64,000 bases of DNA from Flammeovirgaceae bacterium (GCA_015180985.1 CP054185.1:62001-126000), one strand, 5' to 3'; shown: positions 53,410-63,553, counted from the stretch's first letter. Made by a program: numbers and translations. Notes: generated by a model not told the origin, from the letters alone.

Positions 53410-55737
53410 TTGAGCACTGAAAAAACCATAATACAATCCTCAGCCGAAAACATTGATTTTAGCAAACTTAAAATCATTGTCAGAACAAATTTTATATGGA
53501 TTGTGCTGATTTTCCTGCTAACAAATGCAGCGGCTTATTTTTACCTGCGTTATACCAAAGATTTATATGAGTCGGTGTCAGAGATAAAACTGGATGTAAA
53601 ACAGGATGCCACCGAACTGGGCATTCGTGAAATAATTCCTGAACGGCAGAATGTTAACCTTATATCATCCGAAATTGAGACGATTAAATCAAAATTGTTT
53701 TTAAGCAGCGTTATTGACTCACTAAACCTGCACGTAAGTTATTATAGTATTGGAAAAATACTGAATACCGAATTACACACCAGTTCACCGTTTGTGGTTG
53801 AGCATCAGGTTAACAGCCCGGCCTACTTCGATATTCTTTTTCTTATCGAACCCACCTCTAACAACACCTACCGGCTCCGCATACCTGTGTATGCCTCAAC
53901 CTATGAGGGAGAATTTGGTAAACCGCTAACCTCCAACCATTTTTCACTTACCATCAAAAAAAAGGATGCACCAGCCTTTGAACCTGAAAATCAATACTCG
54001 TTTATTGTGAACAGTAAACGCGCATTATTGGATTACATACTCACCAACCTGACGGTTGAACCGCTTAATGTTAATGCCAATACCATTCGCGTGTCCTTCC
54101 GCGATAACAACCCTTTTAAAGCACAGGACCTGGTTAATGGAATCGATTCGCTTTACCTGCGGTACAGCAATGCGCAAAAAAATCTGGCCAACCTCCAGAA
54201 AATAGCCTGGCTTAACAATGAATTGAGCCAGATTGAACAACAGATGGAGCAGTACGAAAATTACTTTGAAAACTTTACGCTCAAGAACAAGACCAGTAAC
54301 CTGAATGATGACCTGAAGCGAACCATCATCTTAATCAACAAAATTGATTCACAACGATTTGAAACAAACCGGAGAATCAACGAAGTAAACCGGGTAATAG
54401 ACGGCCTTGCCGGTAATGAATTTTATGTAAGTCCCTCACAACGAACCCTCTTTTCCGAGTCGGTAAATAAGAACATTGAGAAACTTCAGGAGCTTTACCT
54501 GGATATAGATAAAATGAAACTCTCCTACAGCGAGAGTACCTTCGCCTTTAAACAAAAAGAAGCTGAGATAGAAAGCATTCGGAAAAAAGTCTATGGGCAA
54601 CTTACCGAAATTAAGTCCGACTTAATGAAACGCCTGCAGGACCTGAACAAATCTAAGACCGCACTTGAAAACGAGTTTGCCGGCATGCCCGATAAGAATA
54701 CGCAGTTCAATAAAAATGCCCGCTTCTATAAATTATATGAAGAATTGTACTTAACCCTGATGCAGCGCAAATCGGAATTTGAAATTGCACGGGCAGGAAG
54801 CACCCCGGATTTTAAGATTCTCTCAACGGCCGATCTTCCGCAAAAGCCCATTGCTCCGCAGCGCATACTCATCCACGCCATTGGGTTTGTGGCCGGCATT
54901 GTTCTGTCGTTTGCTTTTATAGGCATTCTCTATCTTGCCAACGATAAAATTACCAGTGTATATGAAATTGAACGGATGGCCGGTGTACCCTTGTTAGGCG
55001 TGGTGCCGGCATTTCGTGGCCAACCCGAAGAGGGAGTATTCATTATTAATTACCCGAAATCCATGGTTAGCGAAGCCATACGCACCTTGCGCACCAACCT
55101 GGATTTTTTTAGTCCGGCAATTTCCAAAAAGATAATAGCAATATCCTCAACCATTTCGGGAGAAGGCAAATCATTTCTGGCCATGAACCTGGGCGGCATT
55201 GTTGCATTATCCAGAAAAAAAGTTGTGCTGCTTGATTTGGACATGCGAAAGCCCAAGTTAATACAGGTGACCAACGGCTCCGATCCGAATAAAGGCATCA
55301 GCACCATTCTGATACGCAAAAACACCTGGCAGGACTGCGTGGTTAAAACGCCTATTGAAAATTTTGATTTTATACCGGCCGGGCCACATCCGCCAAATCC
55401 TGCTGAATTATTACTTAATGGCGAATTCAGCACCATGCTGAATGAACTAAAAGAAAAATATGATTTCATACTATTGGACACACCCCCGGTGGGCCTGGTT
55501 ACCGATGGCATCATGGCCATGAAGCATGCTGATGTTTCGGTGTATGTTTTCAGAGCCAACTATTCCCGTAAGGAGTTTATACACAACCTGCAGCGCATCG
55601 TTCGCATCAACAAATTCTCCAACATTACAGCCGTTGTCAATGCGCTGCCGGCTACCAGCGAAACAGCCTATGGCTATGGCTACTATGAAGATCGGAAACC
55701 CTCAGGATTGAAGTCAATTTTTAATCGCAGTGTTTAG
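53410..55737 (+). CDS. Wzc-like tyrosine kinase / polysaccharide co-polymerase
   Basis: The 775-residue protein combines a Wzz chain-length domain, flanked by membrane helices at about 28-46 and 484-510, with a long coiled-coil periplasmic region and a cytoplasmic BY-kinase domain. The kinase has Walker A STISGEGKS (580-588), Walker A' VVLLDLDMR (605-613) and Walker B FILLD (686-690). The C-terminus holds a tyrosine cluster at 754, 756, 758 and 759 (YGYGYY), the autophosphorylation site of this family. It would control polymer length and export through the Wza channel. The start is TTG, and the PHP phosphatase gene overlaps its stop by 8 bp. Confidence 0.95.
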   Translation: MSTEKTIIQSSAENIDFSKLKIIVRTNFIWIVLIFLLTNAAAYFYLRYTKDLYESVSEIKLDVKQDATELGIREIIPERQNVNLISSEIETIKSKLFLSSVIDSLNLHVSYYSIGKILNTELHTSSPFVVEHQVNSPAYFDILFLIEPTSNNTYRLRIPVYASTYEGEFGKPLTSNHFSLTIKKKDAPAFEPENQYSFIVNSKRALLDYILTNLTVEPLNVNANTIRVSFRDNNPFKAQDLVNGIDSLYLRYSNAQKNLANLQKIAWLNNELSQIEQQMEQYENYFENFTLKNKTSNLNDDLKRTIILINKIDSQRFETNRRINEVNRVIDGLAGNEFYVSPSQRTLFSESVNKNIEKLQELYLDIDKMKLSYSESTFAFKQKEAEIESIRKKVYGQLTEIKSDLMKRLQDLNKSKTALENEFAGMPDKNTQFNKNARFYKLYEELYLTLMQRKSEFEIARAGSTPDFKILSTADLPQKPIAPQRILIHAIGFVAGIVLSFAFIGILYLANDKITSVYEIERMAGVPLLGVVPAFRGQPEEGVFIINYPKSMVSEAIRTLRTNLDFFSPAISKKIIAISSTISGEGKSFLAMNLGGIVALSRKKVVLLDLDMRKPKLIQVTNGSDPNKGISTILIRKNTWQDCVVKTPIENFDFIPAGPHPPNPAELLLNGEFSTMLNELKEKYDFILLDTPPVGLVTDGIMAMKHADVSVYVFRANYSRKEFIHNLQRIVRINKFSNITAVVNALPATSETAYGYGYYEDRKPSGLKSIFNRSV

Positions 55738-56461
55738 CTGGTTCTCTGGCACGAAAAAAGCACCTCAAAGACCGCTGGCAGCTGACATCCATTCACACCT
55801 GCTGCCCGGGCTTGACGATGGCGTGCAATCCTTTGACGAGGCCGAGCGAATCATCCGGGACTTTCAGGATATGGGTTATAAAAAACTAATTACAACGCCC
55901 CACATCATCAGCGACAGTTACCGAAACACTCCGGAAGCAATACTATCTAAACTGGCCGAACTAAAAATTTACCTGGCCAAAAAATCAATACCCATTGAAA
56001 TTGAGGCCGCAGCCGAATACTACCTGGATGAAAATTTGGTGTACCAACTGGAGAACAATGACCCGCTATTAACCTTTGGCAACCGGTATCTTTTGTTCGA
56101 AGTAAACTTTATGGTTGAACCCTTAAACCTGAAAGAATTTATTTTTAAACTCACTACGCGTGGATACAAGCCTGTATTGGCACATCCTGAACGGTACGTT
56201 TTTCTTCAGCAACATCCGGAAAAGATTGAAGACCTTATTAACCGCGGTGTACTGTTTCAACTCAATATCAACTCCCTCACGGGCTATTACTCCAAACCCG
56301 CACAGGTAGTGGCACGAAAACTTATTGAAAACAAGTGGGTGCATTTTGCCGGCAGCGACTGCCACAACGCCAATCATCTCCACCTGCTTAAACAAGCCCA
56401 GGACACAGCGCTCTATCAAAAACTTTTATCTTTGCCCCTGCTCAACCATTCGCTGATTTAA
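55730..56461 (+). CDS. PHP-type tyrosine phosphatase (CpsB/YwqE family)
   Basis: The 243-residue protein belongs to the PHP metal-dependent phosphatases that dephosphorylate BY-kinases. It has DIHSHLLPGLDDG (metal ligands His21, His23), TTPHI, EYYLDE, VLAHPERY and GSDCHN, giving the expected metal sites. GTG start. It overlaps the kinase gene by 8 bp, so the kinase and phosphatase are made together and would cycle the tyrosine cluster of the kinase. Confidence 0.94.
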   Translation: MFSWFSGTKKAPQRPLAADIHSHLLPGLDDGVQSFDEAERIIRDFQDMGYKKLITTPHIISDSYRNTPEAILSKLAELKIYLAKKSIPIEIEAAAEYYLDENLVYQLENNDPLLTFGNRYLLFEVNFMVEPLNLKEFIFKLTTRGYKPVLAHPERYVFLQQHPEKIEDLINRGVLFQLNINSLTGYYSKPAQVVARKLIENKWVHFAGSDCHNANHLHLLKQAQDTALYQKLLSLPLLNHSLI

Positions 56462-56471
56462 CCCGCACAAC

Positions 56472-57455
56472 ATGATTGCCGTAACCGGGGCCAACGGCTT
56501 ATTGGGAAGTTATATAGTAAGGAAACTTCTTGCCGAAAAAATTCCCTTCATTGCATTAAAACGTTCAGGCAGCGATACCTCGTTACTTAATGATATAAAC
56601 AGCCAGATTACCTGGCGCGATGCAGATGTATTAGACTTACCGGCATTACATAATGCACTGCAGCATGTAAGCGGTGTAATTCATGCGGCCGCGCTGGTGT
56701 CCTTTAATCCACGCGATAAGAAGAAACTCTTCGCAGCGAACATCGAAGGCACAAAGAATATGGTCAATGCCTGCCTGCTGCTGGGCATTACACGTTTTTT
56801 GCACATCAGCTCGGTGGCAGCACTTGGCCGGTTAAATGGCCAGCGGGTAATTACCGAAGAAAACAAGTGGACTGACAGTACACTAAACAGCGCCTATGCC
56901 GAATCAAAATACCGGGCTGAACTGGAGGTATTCCGTGGGCAGGAAGAAGGCCTCAGCACCGTCATCGTTAATCCCTCGGTTATCCTTTCGCGTAGCGATT
57001 GGAACCGCAGCAGTTCACAACTCTTTAAATATGTATGGAACCAACGCCCCTTTTATATTGATGGATCGTTAAATTATGTTGATGTCCGCGACCTGAGTGA
57101 GGCCATCGTAAGATTATACCAATCCGATTTTGAAGGAGAACGTTTTATACTCAATGCCGGATCGATACCGTACCATGATTTTTTTGCAGCAGTGGCGAAG
57201 CAATTTAACCGGACACCCCCCCGCATTAAACTTTCAAAAACCATGCTTACCTGGCTTGCCCGCGCTGAGCGGGTACGGTCGGCCCTTACCGGTGCCAACC
57301 CGCTGATAACACCTGAAACAGCCCGCCTGGCCGGAACGAGTTTTTTCTATTCCAACCAAAAAATTAGTGCTGCCCTGAACATGGCTTTTCAACCGATTGA
57401 ACAAAGTATTGACTGGTGCTGTGACTGGTATAAGGCGCAGGCCGGTAAAAAATAA
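56472..57455 (+). CDS. NAD-dependent epimerase/dehydratase family protein
   Basis: The 327-residue protein is an extended short-chain dehydrogenase. It has the Gly-rich VTGANGLLGSYI at residues 4-15 (GxxGxxG), a Ser at 113-114 and the catalytic YxxxK as Tyr142-Lys146 (YAESK). Its substrate is probably a nucleotide sugar for the adjacent pathway. Homology could also fit dihydroflavonol-reductase-like members. It lies 10 bp after the phosphatase, and no clear terminator follows, but a new promoter element is 12 bp behind the stop. Confidence 0.87.
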   Translation: MIAVTGANGLLGSYIVRKLLAEKIPFIALKRSGSDTSLLNDINSQITWRDADVLDLPALHNALQHVSGVIHAAALVSFNPRDKKKLFAANIEGTKNMVNACLLLGITRFLHISSVAALGRLNGQRVITEENKWTDSTLNSAYAESKYRAELEVFRGQEEGLSTVIVNPSVILSRSDWNRSSSQLFKYVWNQRPFYIDGSLNYVDVRDLSEAIVRLYQSDFEGERFILNAGSIPYHDFFAAVAKQFNRTPPRIKLSKTMLTWLARAERVRSALTGANPLITPETARLAGTSFFYSNQKISAALNMAFQPIEQSIDWCCDWYKAQAGKK

Positions 57456-57466
57456 TTTTTTTAGAA

Positions 57467-57474
57467 TAACTTTG
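57467..57474 (+). promoter_or_regulatory. Promoter -7 element of the TPR-protein gene
   Basis: TAACTTTG is an exact TAnnTTTG match, 12 bp past the epimerase stop and 37 bases before the ATG of the TPR gene. The -33 region is T/A-rich without TTG. Confidence 0.5.
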
Positions 57475-57511
57475 CCTCAGATTTTTTTAACTTGGGCAAA
57501 CCCATACGCAA

Positions 57512-58921
57512 ATGGCCAAAGAATTTCGCAGGCGTGAGGATGAGGGGAACGATCTGATAAGGCGCTTTGAAGACCACCTTCGCAAAAAGAAATCCGATTA
57601 TTTTGATCTGGAAGCATTCGAAGAAATAATTGAATTCTATTTACTCCGGTCGAAGTACAACAAAGCCCTGCAGGCCGTTAACCTGGCCATCACCCAGTTT
57701 CCTTATTCCACCGGGCTGCTCATTGCAAAAGCCCAGGTGCTTACACACCTCGAAGAATTCTCGGACGCGCTTGACCTGCTGGAGCAAGCTGAAAATCTGC
57801 AGCCCAACGATCCGGAAATTCTGCTTTCAAAAGGCTCCCTGTTTGCTGCGCAGAATAAGCACAGCGAAGCCATTGAATGCTATGAACGCGCACTTGATTT
57901 TTCAGAAGATAAAGACGAAATCTACTATAACATCGGGCTGTCGTACCAAACCCTGGAAAAATATGAACAGGCCATTCAGGCTTACAAACAGGCAGTTGAA
58001 TTTAACCTGAACCATGAAGGCGCCCTGTACGAACTGGCCTATTGCCTCGATATAACCGGCCAACTGGAAAGCAGCGTGTCGTATTACAAAAAATTTATTG
58101 ACGAGGACCCCTACTCGGCCGCAGCCTGGTACAACCTGGGAATTGTGTACAATAAACTGGGCCAGTTTGAAGAAGCACTTACCGCTTATGATTACGCATT
58201 AACCATTGACGACACGTTTGCCTCGGCTTACTTCAACATGGGCAATACCTGCATGAATCTGGGTCACTATACAAAAGCACTCGATTCGTTCAAGAAAACC
58301 ATTGAACTGGAGGGACCCAGTGCAGAAGTATATTGTTCCATTGGTGCCGCTTACGAAAGCCTGGAACAATTTGAACTAGGCCTGAAATACTACCAGAAAG
58401 CGGCCAAGCTTGATCCGATGTACGATGAAGCCTGGTTTGGCGCTGGCGTATGCCTCGAAAAACAGGAGAAGTGGTACCAGGCGCTTCACTTCTATAACAA
58501 AGCGCTGAAACTTCATGCCGAAAACCCCGAATACTGGCGCGCCATTGCACACGCTGAATTTAAGGTGGGCAACATTGTTTCGAGCATTGATGCCTACGAA
58601 GAAGCTTCGCGACTCGATCCGAAAGACAGAGAAATCTGGTTAAACTGGTCGTTTATTTACTACGAGCAGGGCGATTATCAGAAAGCGGTTAATGTATTAT
58701 TGGAAGGTTTTGATGAATTGCCCGATGATGCCGAATTGTATTACCGGATGACCGTTTACTTAATTGAAGCCGGTAAGTTTAAGGAAGCCTTTAATTATCT
58801 TGAAAATGCATTAATTTTGAACTTTGAAGGACACGCCACCTTGTATGAGTTCTTCCCTCAGATCGAAACACAGAAGGCGCTGTTCAAAATCATTGAACAA
58901 TTTAGAAAAGAAAACAAGTAA
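57512..58921 (+). CDS. Tetratricopeptide-repeat protein
   Basis: The 469-residue cytoplasmic protein has about 11-12 TPR units in a row from residue 45 to 440, each with the usual W/L-G-Y-A-P pattern (for example AAWYNLGIVYNKLGQFEEAL and YCSIGAAYESLEQFELGLKY). No signal peptide or other domain is visible. TPR proteins serve as scaffolds; I cannot name partners. The stop and the next start share one base (TAATG), pointing to coupling with the phosphosulfolactate synthase-like gene. Confidence 0.92.
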   Translation: MAKEFRRREDEGNDLIRRFEDHLRKKKSDYFDLEAFEEIIEFYLLRSKYNKALQAVNLAITQFPYSTGLLIAKAQVLTHLEEFSDALDLLEQAENLQPNDPEILLSKGSLFAAQNKHSEAIECYERALDFSEDKDEIYYNIGLSYQTLEKYEQAIQAYKQAVEFNLNHEGALYELAYCLDITGQLESSVSYYKKFIDEDPYSAAAWYNLGIVYNKLGQFEEALTAYDYALTIDDTFASAYFNMGNTCMNLGHYTKALDSFKKTIELEGPSAEVYCSIGAAYESLEQFELGLKYYQKAAKLDPMYDEAWFGAGVCLEKQEKWYQALHFYNKALKLHAENPEYWRAIAHAEFKVGNIVSSIDAYEEASRLDPKDREIWLNWSFIYYEQGDYQKAVNVLLEGFDELPDDAELYYRMTVYLIEAGKFKEAFNYLENALILNFEGHATLYEFFPQIETQKALFKIIEQFRKENK

Positions 58922-59724
58922 TGAATTACGAGTTAAAGAACCTGCCTGAGCGAACACGCAAGCCCAGGCAGTACGGTTTTACCATGGCCATGGACAAAGG
59001 CCTGAGTGTGCGTGAAGCCGAGGATTTTGTTAATGTATGTGCCGATCATGTTGATATCGTTAAACTCGGTTGGGCCACTTCGTATGTTACACCTAACCTG
59101 AAGGACAAATTAAAAATATATAAAGATGCCGGCATTCCGACCTATTTTGGCGGAACCCTTTTCGAGGCATTTATCATCCGCGACCAGTTTGATGACTACC
59201 GGAAGGTACTCGATAAGTACAACATGTCATTTGCTGAAGTTTCGGATGGCTCCATCGATCTGGACCACGATAAAAAATGCGATTACATCAGCAAACTCTC
59301 CGAACAGGTAACCGTGCTTTCGGAAGTAGGATCAAAAGATGCCGATAAAATCATCCCTCCTTATATGTGGATTGAACTGATGCAGAAAGAACTGGATGCC
59401 GGTGCCTGGAAAGTAATTGGTGAAGCACGCGAAAGCGGTAACGTAGGGTTGTTTCGCTCAACCGGTGAGGTGCGATCAGGCCTGGTGCAGGAAATTCTTA
59501 CCAAGATTCCATTTGAAAAAATCATCTGGGAAGCCCCCCAAAAAGCACAGCAGGTTTGGTTTATTAAATTGCTGGGCGCCAACGTAAACCTGGGCAACAT
59601 TGCCCCCAACGAAGTAATACCACTCGAAACCATCCGCCTGGGCCTGCGGGGCGATACCTTCCTGCACTTCCTGGGCATTGAAAAAAAGAAAACCAACACC
59701 GCACCGCCTTTCGAAGTTGACTAA
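58921..59724 (+). CDS. Phosphosulfolactate synthase (ComA)-like protein
   Basis: The 267-residue protein matches the ComA family, which adds sulfite to phosphoenolpyruvate to give (2R)-phospho-3-sulfolactate, the entry to coenzyme M in archaea and a route to sulfonates elsewhere. Motifs are HVDIVKLGWATSYV, GIPTYFGGTLFEAF, AEVSDGSIDL, VLSEVGSKD and RSTGEVRSGL. The enzyme here is probably soluble and metal-dependent. The remaining steps to coenzyme M are not in the window; in Bacteroidota a link to sulfonolipid precursors is possible, but is inference. It is coupled to the TPR gene and followed by a DUF368 gene. Confidence 0.88.
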   Translation: MNYELKNLPERTRKPRQYGFTMAMDKGLSVREAEDFVNVCADHVDIVKLGWATSYVTPNLKDKLKIYKDAGIPTYFGGTLFEAFIIRDQFDDYRKVLDKYNMSFAEVSDGSIDLDHDKKCDYISKLSEQVTVLSEVGSKDADKIIPPYMWIELMQKELDAGAWKVIGEARESGNVGLFRSTGEVRSGLVQEILTKIPFEKIIWEAPQKAQQVWFIKLLGANVNLGNIAPNEVIPLETIRLGLRGDTFLHFLGIEKKKTNTAPPFEVD

Positions 59725-59734
59725 TCGCTGATAC

Positions 59735-60673
59735 TTGAAACGACCAGTCGACTATATATTGCTTTACCTGAAAGGACTAAGCATGGGCGCTGCCGATGTA
59801 ATTCCCGGTGTATCCGGGGGTACGGTTGCCCTGATAACCGGCATCTATAATGAACTCATCCACTCCATCAAAGCCATTGATGCAGATGCTCTGAAACTGC
59901 TGCGGCACTTTCGGTTTGGCGATTGCTGGAAAAAGATAAACGGAAACTTTCTGGCCACCCTGCTGGCCGGTATCCTTACCAGCCTGGTGCTGCTGGCCGG
60001 TGTGATGAACTACCTGCTAAAGAACCATCCTATTCTTATATGGTCGTTTTTCTTCGGATTGATTCTAATCTCTGCCCCATTGGTCATGCGTGAAATTAAA
60101 ATCAAAAATCCGGCAATAATTTTTTCGTTCATTTTCGGAATTGCCATTGCTTACTTCATAACAGTGCTCACGCCAACCGAATCGCCCGATGCCCTCTGGT
60201 TTATTTTTTTCGCAGGAATGCTGGCCATCTGTGCCATGATTTTACCGGGTATATCAGGCGCCTTTATTTTGCTGTTACTGGGCAAATACCAGTTTATGGT
60301 TAATGCTTTGTTAAATGCCAATGTGGTTGTCATTGCTGTTTTTGCTATGGGGTGTATGGTAGGCATCCTCTCCTTCTCACGGCTTCTTTCCTGGATACTC
60401 GATCGGTATCACGGCATTACAGTCGCCTTACTGGCCGGCTTTATGCTCGGTTCACTGAACAAAGTATGGCCCTGGCGACAGGTTCTGGAGTATCAAACAT
60501 CCGAATCAGGCGAACGGGTATCGGTATTTGATAAAAGTGTATTACCTTGGGACTACCTCAACCTGACCGGAAAAGACCCCCAGCTTTTCCAGGCCATTTT
60601 AATGATGGCCCTGGGCGTATTACTTGTAGTAAGTATTGAAAAAATTGCAACGCGTTTAAAAACAAAAATCTGA
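59735..60673 (+). CDS. DUF368 family membrane protein
   Basis: The 312-residue protein has about eight predicted membrane helices and the DUF368 signatures GAADVIPGVSGGTVALITGIY near residue 17 and AMILPGISGAFILLLLGKY in the middle. The paired PGxSG motifs suggest an inverted-repeat transporter fold. Members have been linked to polyprenyl-phosphate recycling across the membrane. The start codon is TTG at 59735. It is 10 bp after the sulfolactate synthase-like gene and 2 bp before aroE, so it is probably in one operon with them. Confidence 0.9.
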   Translation: MKRPVDYILLYLKGLSMGAADVIPGVSGGTVALITGIYNELIHSIKAIDADALKLLRHFRFGDCWKKINGNFLATLLAGILTSLVLLAGVMNYLLKNHPILIWSFFFGLILISAPLVMREIKIKNPAIIFSFIFGIAIAYFITVLTPTESPDALWFIFFAGMLAICAMILPGISGAFILLLLGKYQFMVNALLNANVVVIAVFAMGCMVGILSFSRLLSWILDRYHGITVALLAGFMLGSLNKVWPWRQVLEYQTSESGERVSVFDKSVLPWDYLNLTGKDPQLFQAILMMALGVLLVVSIEKIATRLKTKI

Positions 60674-60675
60674 AC

Positions 60676-61413
60676 ATGGAAAAAGTATTCGGGCTTATCG
60701 GCTCAACCGTCAGTCACTCTTTTTCAAAATCCTATTTCGATGAAAAATTTTTTCGGGAAGGCCTCCGCGATCACCGCTACGAACTGTATCCGCTAACCAG
60801 TATTACTGATTTTAAAAAGCTTGTTTCGGATACTAAAGGATTAACCGGCCTGAATGTAACCCTCCCGTACAAAGAACAGGTGGTATCATACCTTGATGAT
60901 ATCGATGCAGAGGCCAGGAAAATCGGAGCGGTTAACGTAATTAAAATTAAAGACGGCAAACTTATCGGTTACAACACCGACAGCGAAGCGTTTTATGAAA
61001 CCGTATCGAAATGGCTGCCGAAGGACAAAAAATTCACCGCACTTATTCTTGGTACAGGCGGCTCCTCCAAAGCAGTTCAGCAGGCACTTAACCGGTTAGC
61101 CATTCCGCACAAAACCGTTTCGCGCAGCGAAGGAAAGGCAGATTATACCTATGACGAATTAACTGCTAAAATCATCAAAGAAAACAAACTCATCATTAAC
61201 ACCACCCCACTGGGCATGCATCCCAATACCGAAAGCCTGCCCCCTATTGCCTACGAGCATATTTCAAAAGATCATTATGTATACGACCTGATTTATAACC
61301 CGGCACGTACGCAGTTTTTACAAAAAGCTGAAATCCGCGGGGCTACCATTAAAAACGGTCTTGAAATGCTGCACGTGCAGGCCGAAAAATCATGGACTAT
61401 CTGGAATAACTAA
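60676..61413 (+). CDS. aroE: Shikimate dehydrogenase
   Basis: AroE reduces 3-dehydroshikimate with NADPH in the shikimate pathway, which supplies chorismate for the pab genes seen here. The 245-residue length is normal. Motifs are FGLIGSTVSHSFSKSY, NVTLPYKEQV with the catalytic Lys66, NADP-binding LGTGGSSKAVQQAL and NTTPLGMHP. ATG start. It is the last gene of the run starting at the TPR protein. Confidence 0.96.
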   Translation: MEKVFGLIGSTVSHSFSKSYFDEKFFREGLRDHRYELYPLTSITDFKKLVSDTKGLTGLNVTLPYKEQVVSYLDDIDAEARKIGAVNVIKIKDGKLIGYNTDSEAFYETVSKWLPKDKKFTALILGTGGSSKAVQQALNRLAIPHKTVSRSEGKADYTYDELTAKIIKENKLIINTTPLGMHPNTESLPPIAYEHISKDHYVYDLIYNPARTQFLQKAEIRGATIKNGLEMLHVQAEKSWTIWNN

Positions 61414-61422
61414 GTTATAGAA

Positions 61423-61430
61423 TATGTTTG
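61423..61430 (+). promoter_or_regulatory. Probable -7 element of uvrB
   Basis: TATGTTTG is an exact TAnnTTTG match, 9 bp past the aroE stop and 51 bases before the uvrB start. No TTG -33 element is seen. Confidence 0.45.
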
Positions 61431-61481
61431 GTTAGTCGTAGGCAGGATTCTATCTTACCAAGCACGATTAATCAACCTTAA

Positions 61482-63503
61482 TTGAATTTCAAACTTACCA
61501 GCGAATATGAGCCTACAGGCGATCAACCGCAGGCCATCCGCCAGTTGGTTGAAGGCCTGGAGCGGGGTGAACCTCACCAAACCTTGTTGGGTGTAACCGG
61601 TTCGGGCAAAACGTTTACCATGGCTAATGTGGTAGCCCGGGTTAACCGGCCTACCCTGGTGCTCAGTCACAACAAAACCCTGGCAGCCCAGTTATATGGC
61701 GAATTTAAAAACTTCTTCCCCGGAAACGCGGTGGAATATTTTATCTCGTATTATGATTATTACCAACCGGAAGCGTACATTCCATCCTCTAATCTATATA
61801 TCGAAAAAGACCTCTCCATTAACGAAGAGATTGAAAAGTTAAGGTTAAGCGCTACCTCTTCCCTGCTTACCGGCAGAAGAGACGTACTTGTAGTGGCCTC
61901 AGTATCGTGTATTTACGGTATCGGTAATCCGGATGACTTCGGTAAAAATGTTATCAAACTAACCGTGGGTGAGACTATCGCACGAAATCGCCTGCTGTTT
62001 GCCTTGGTTGACATTCTGTACAACCGTACTGAAGCGGAGTTCAAACGGGGCACCTTCCGCGTTAAAGGCGATACGGTAGATATCTTTCTGGCCTATGCTG
62101 ACTATGCCCTGCGTATCTACTTTTTTGGCGATGAAATTGAATCGATACAGCGTATTGATCCGGTATCCGGAAAAAAAATATCAGACGAAAAAATCGTGAC
62201 CATCTTCCCCGCCAACCTGTTCGTTACCGGTAAGGACTCCCTCCACCAAGCCATTAAAGAAATTCAGAATGACCTGGTGATGCAGGTTGACATGTTTGAA
62301 TCGGAAAAGCGCCACCTCGAGGCCAAACGGTTAAAAGAACGAACAGAATTTGATCTGGAAATGATGCGCGAACTGGGCTACTGTTCAGGCATTGAAAATT
62401 ACTCGCGCTATTTCGATCGCAGAAAACCCGGTGCCCGACCGTTTTGCCTGATTGATTACTTTCCCGATGACTTTCTCATGATCATTGACGAAAGTCACGT
62501 TACCGTGCCGCAAATCAGGGCCATGTGGGGTGGTGACAGGTCGCGCAAAGTAAACCTGGTCGATTACGGATTCCGGCTGCCTGCAGCCCTTGACAACCGC
62601 CCGCTCACGTTCAATGAATTTGAATCGCTGATAAACCAGGTTATTTATGTAAGCGCAACACCGGGCGAATATGAATTGCGGAAATCCGAAGGCGTGGTCG
62701 TAGAACAACTCATCCGGCCAACCGGGCTGCTCGACCCGGAAATTGACGTGCGTCCCAGCCGCAACCAGATTGACGACCTGCTGGAAGAAATTGATCAATG
62801 CGTGAAGAAGAACGAACGCGTATTGGTCACTACCCTTACCAAACGCATGGCCGAAGAGCTGACCAAATTTCTGGACCATGCTGGCGTAAAATGCCGGTAT
62901 ATCCATTCCGAAGTAACCACACTGGATCGTGTTGAAATTCTGCGGGAATTGCGCCTTGGGGTATTTGATGTACTGGTGGGCGTAAACCTGCTGCGCGAAG
63001 GGCTCGACCTGCCCGAAGTTTCACTAGTAGCAATTCTTGACGCAGACAAGGAAGGCTTTTTACGCAACCAGCGATCGCTGGTGCAAACCATCGGGCGGGC
63101 GGCACGAAATGTTAACGGCCGCGTGATTATGTATGCCGATTCGGTAACGGAATCGATGCAGGTGGCCATTGATGAAACTAACCGCAGGCGCAAGGTGCAG
63201 ATGGACTACAACAAAGCAAACAATATTACTCCGCAAACCGTCATAAAATCACGCGACTCTATTTTGCGTCAAACGAAAGTGGCTGACTCCAAGAAATCGG
63301 CTAAGAAATACTATGTGGAGAATGAAGAATCAAGCCTGGCAGCCGACCCGGTAGTGGCCTACCTGGGCAAAGATGAGTTAATTAAAATGGCCGACCGAAC
63401 ACGTAAGGCTATGGAAAAGGCAGCCAGGGAACTGGAGTTTATGGAAGCTGCCCGGCTGCGCGATAAGTACATGGCTATTCAAAAATTAATTGACGATCGT
63501 TGA
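61482..63503 (+). CDS. uvrB: UvrABC excinuclease subunit B
   Basis: UvrB verifies lesions in nucleotide-excision repair with UvrA and recruits UvrC. The 673-residue protein is normal length. It begins at TTG with [20 protein letters not shown], the family start. Walker A is [16 protein letters not shown], the beta-hairpin that clamps DNA is in [12 protein letters not shown], the DExH-like box is IIDESHVT, and the C-terminal part has QTIGRAARN and the UvrC-contact UVR domain ([14 protein letters not shown]). It is convergent with dnaA. Confidence 0.98.
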   Translation: MNFKLTSEYEPTGDQPQAIRQLVEGLERGEPHQTLLGVTGSGKTFTMANVVARVNRPTLVLSHNKTLAAQLYGEFKNFFPGNAVEYFISYYDYYQPEAYIPSSNLYIEKDLSINEEIEKLRLSATSSLLTGRRDVLVVASVSCIYGIGNPDDFGKNVIKLTVGETIARNRLLFALVDILYNRTEAEFKRGTFRVKGDTVDIFLAYADYALRIYFFGDEIESIQRIDPVSGKKISDEKIVTIFPANLFVTGKDSLHQAIKEIQNDLVMQVDMFESEKRHLEAKRLKERTEFDLEMMRELGYCSGIENYSRYFDRRKPGARPFCLIDYFPDDFLMIIDESHVTVPQIRAMWGGDRSRKVNLVDYGFRLPAALDNRPLTFNEFESLINQVIYVSATPGEYELRKSEGVVVEQLIRPTGLLDPEIDVRPSRNQIDDLLEEIDQCVKKNERVLVTTLTKRMAEELTKFLDHAGVKCRYIHSEVTTLDRVEILRELRLGVFDVLVGVNLLREGLDLPEVSLVAILDADKEGFLRNQRSLVQTIGRAARNVNGRVIMYADSVTESMQVAIDETNRRRKVQMDYNKANNITPQTVIKSRDSILRQTKVADSKKSAKKYYVENEESSLAADPVVAYLGKDELIKMADRTRKAMEKAARELEFMEAARLRDKYMAIQKLIDDR

Positions 63504-63553
63504 TAGAAAAATAAGAACCTAACCGAATGTACCGTTTTCGGGCTGTCAGAAAT

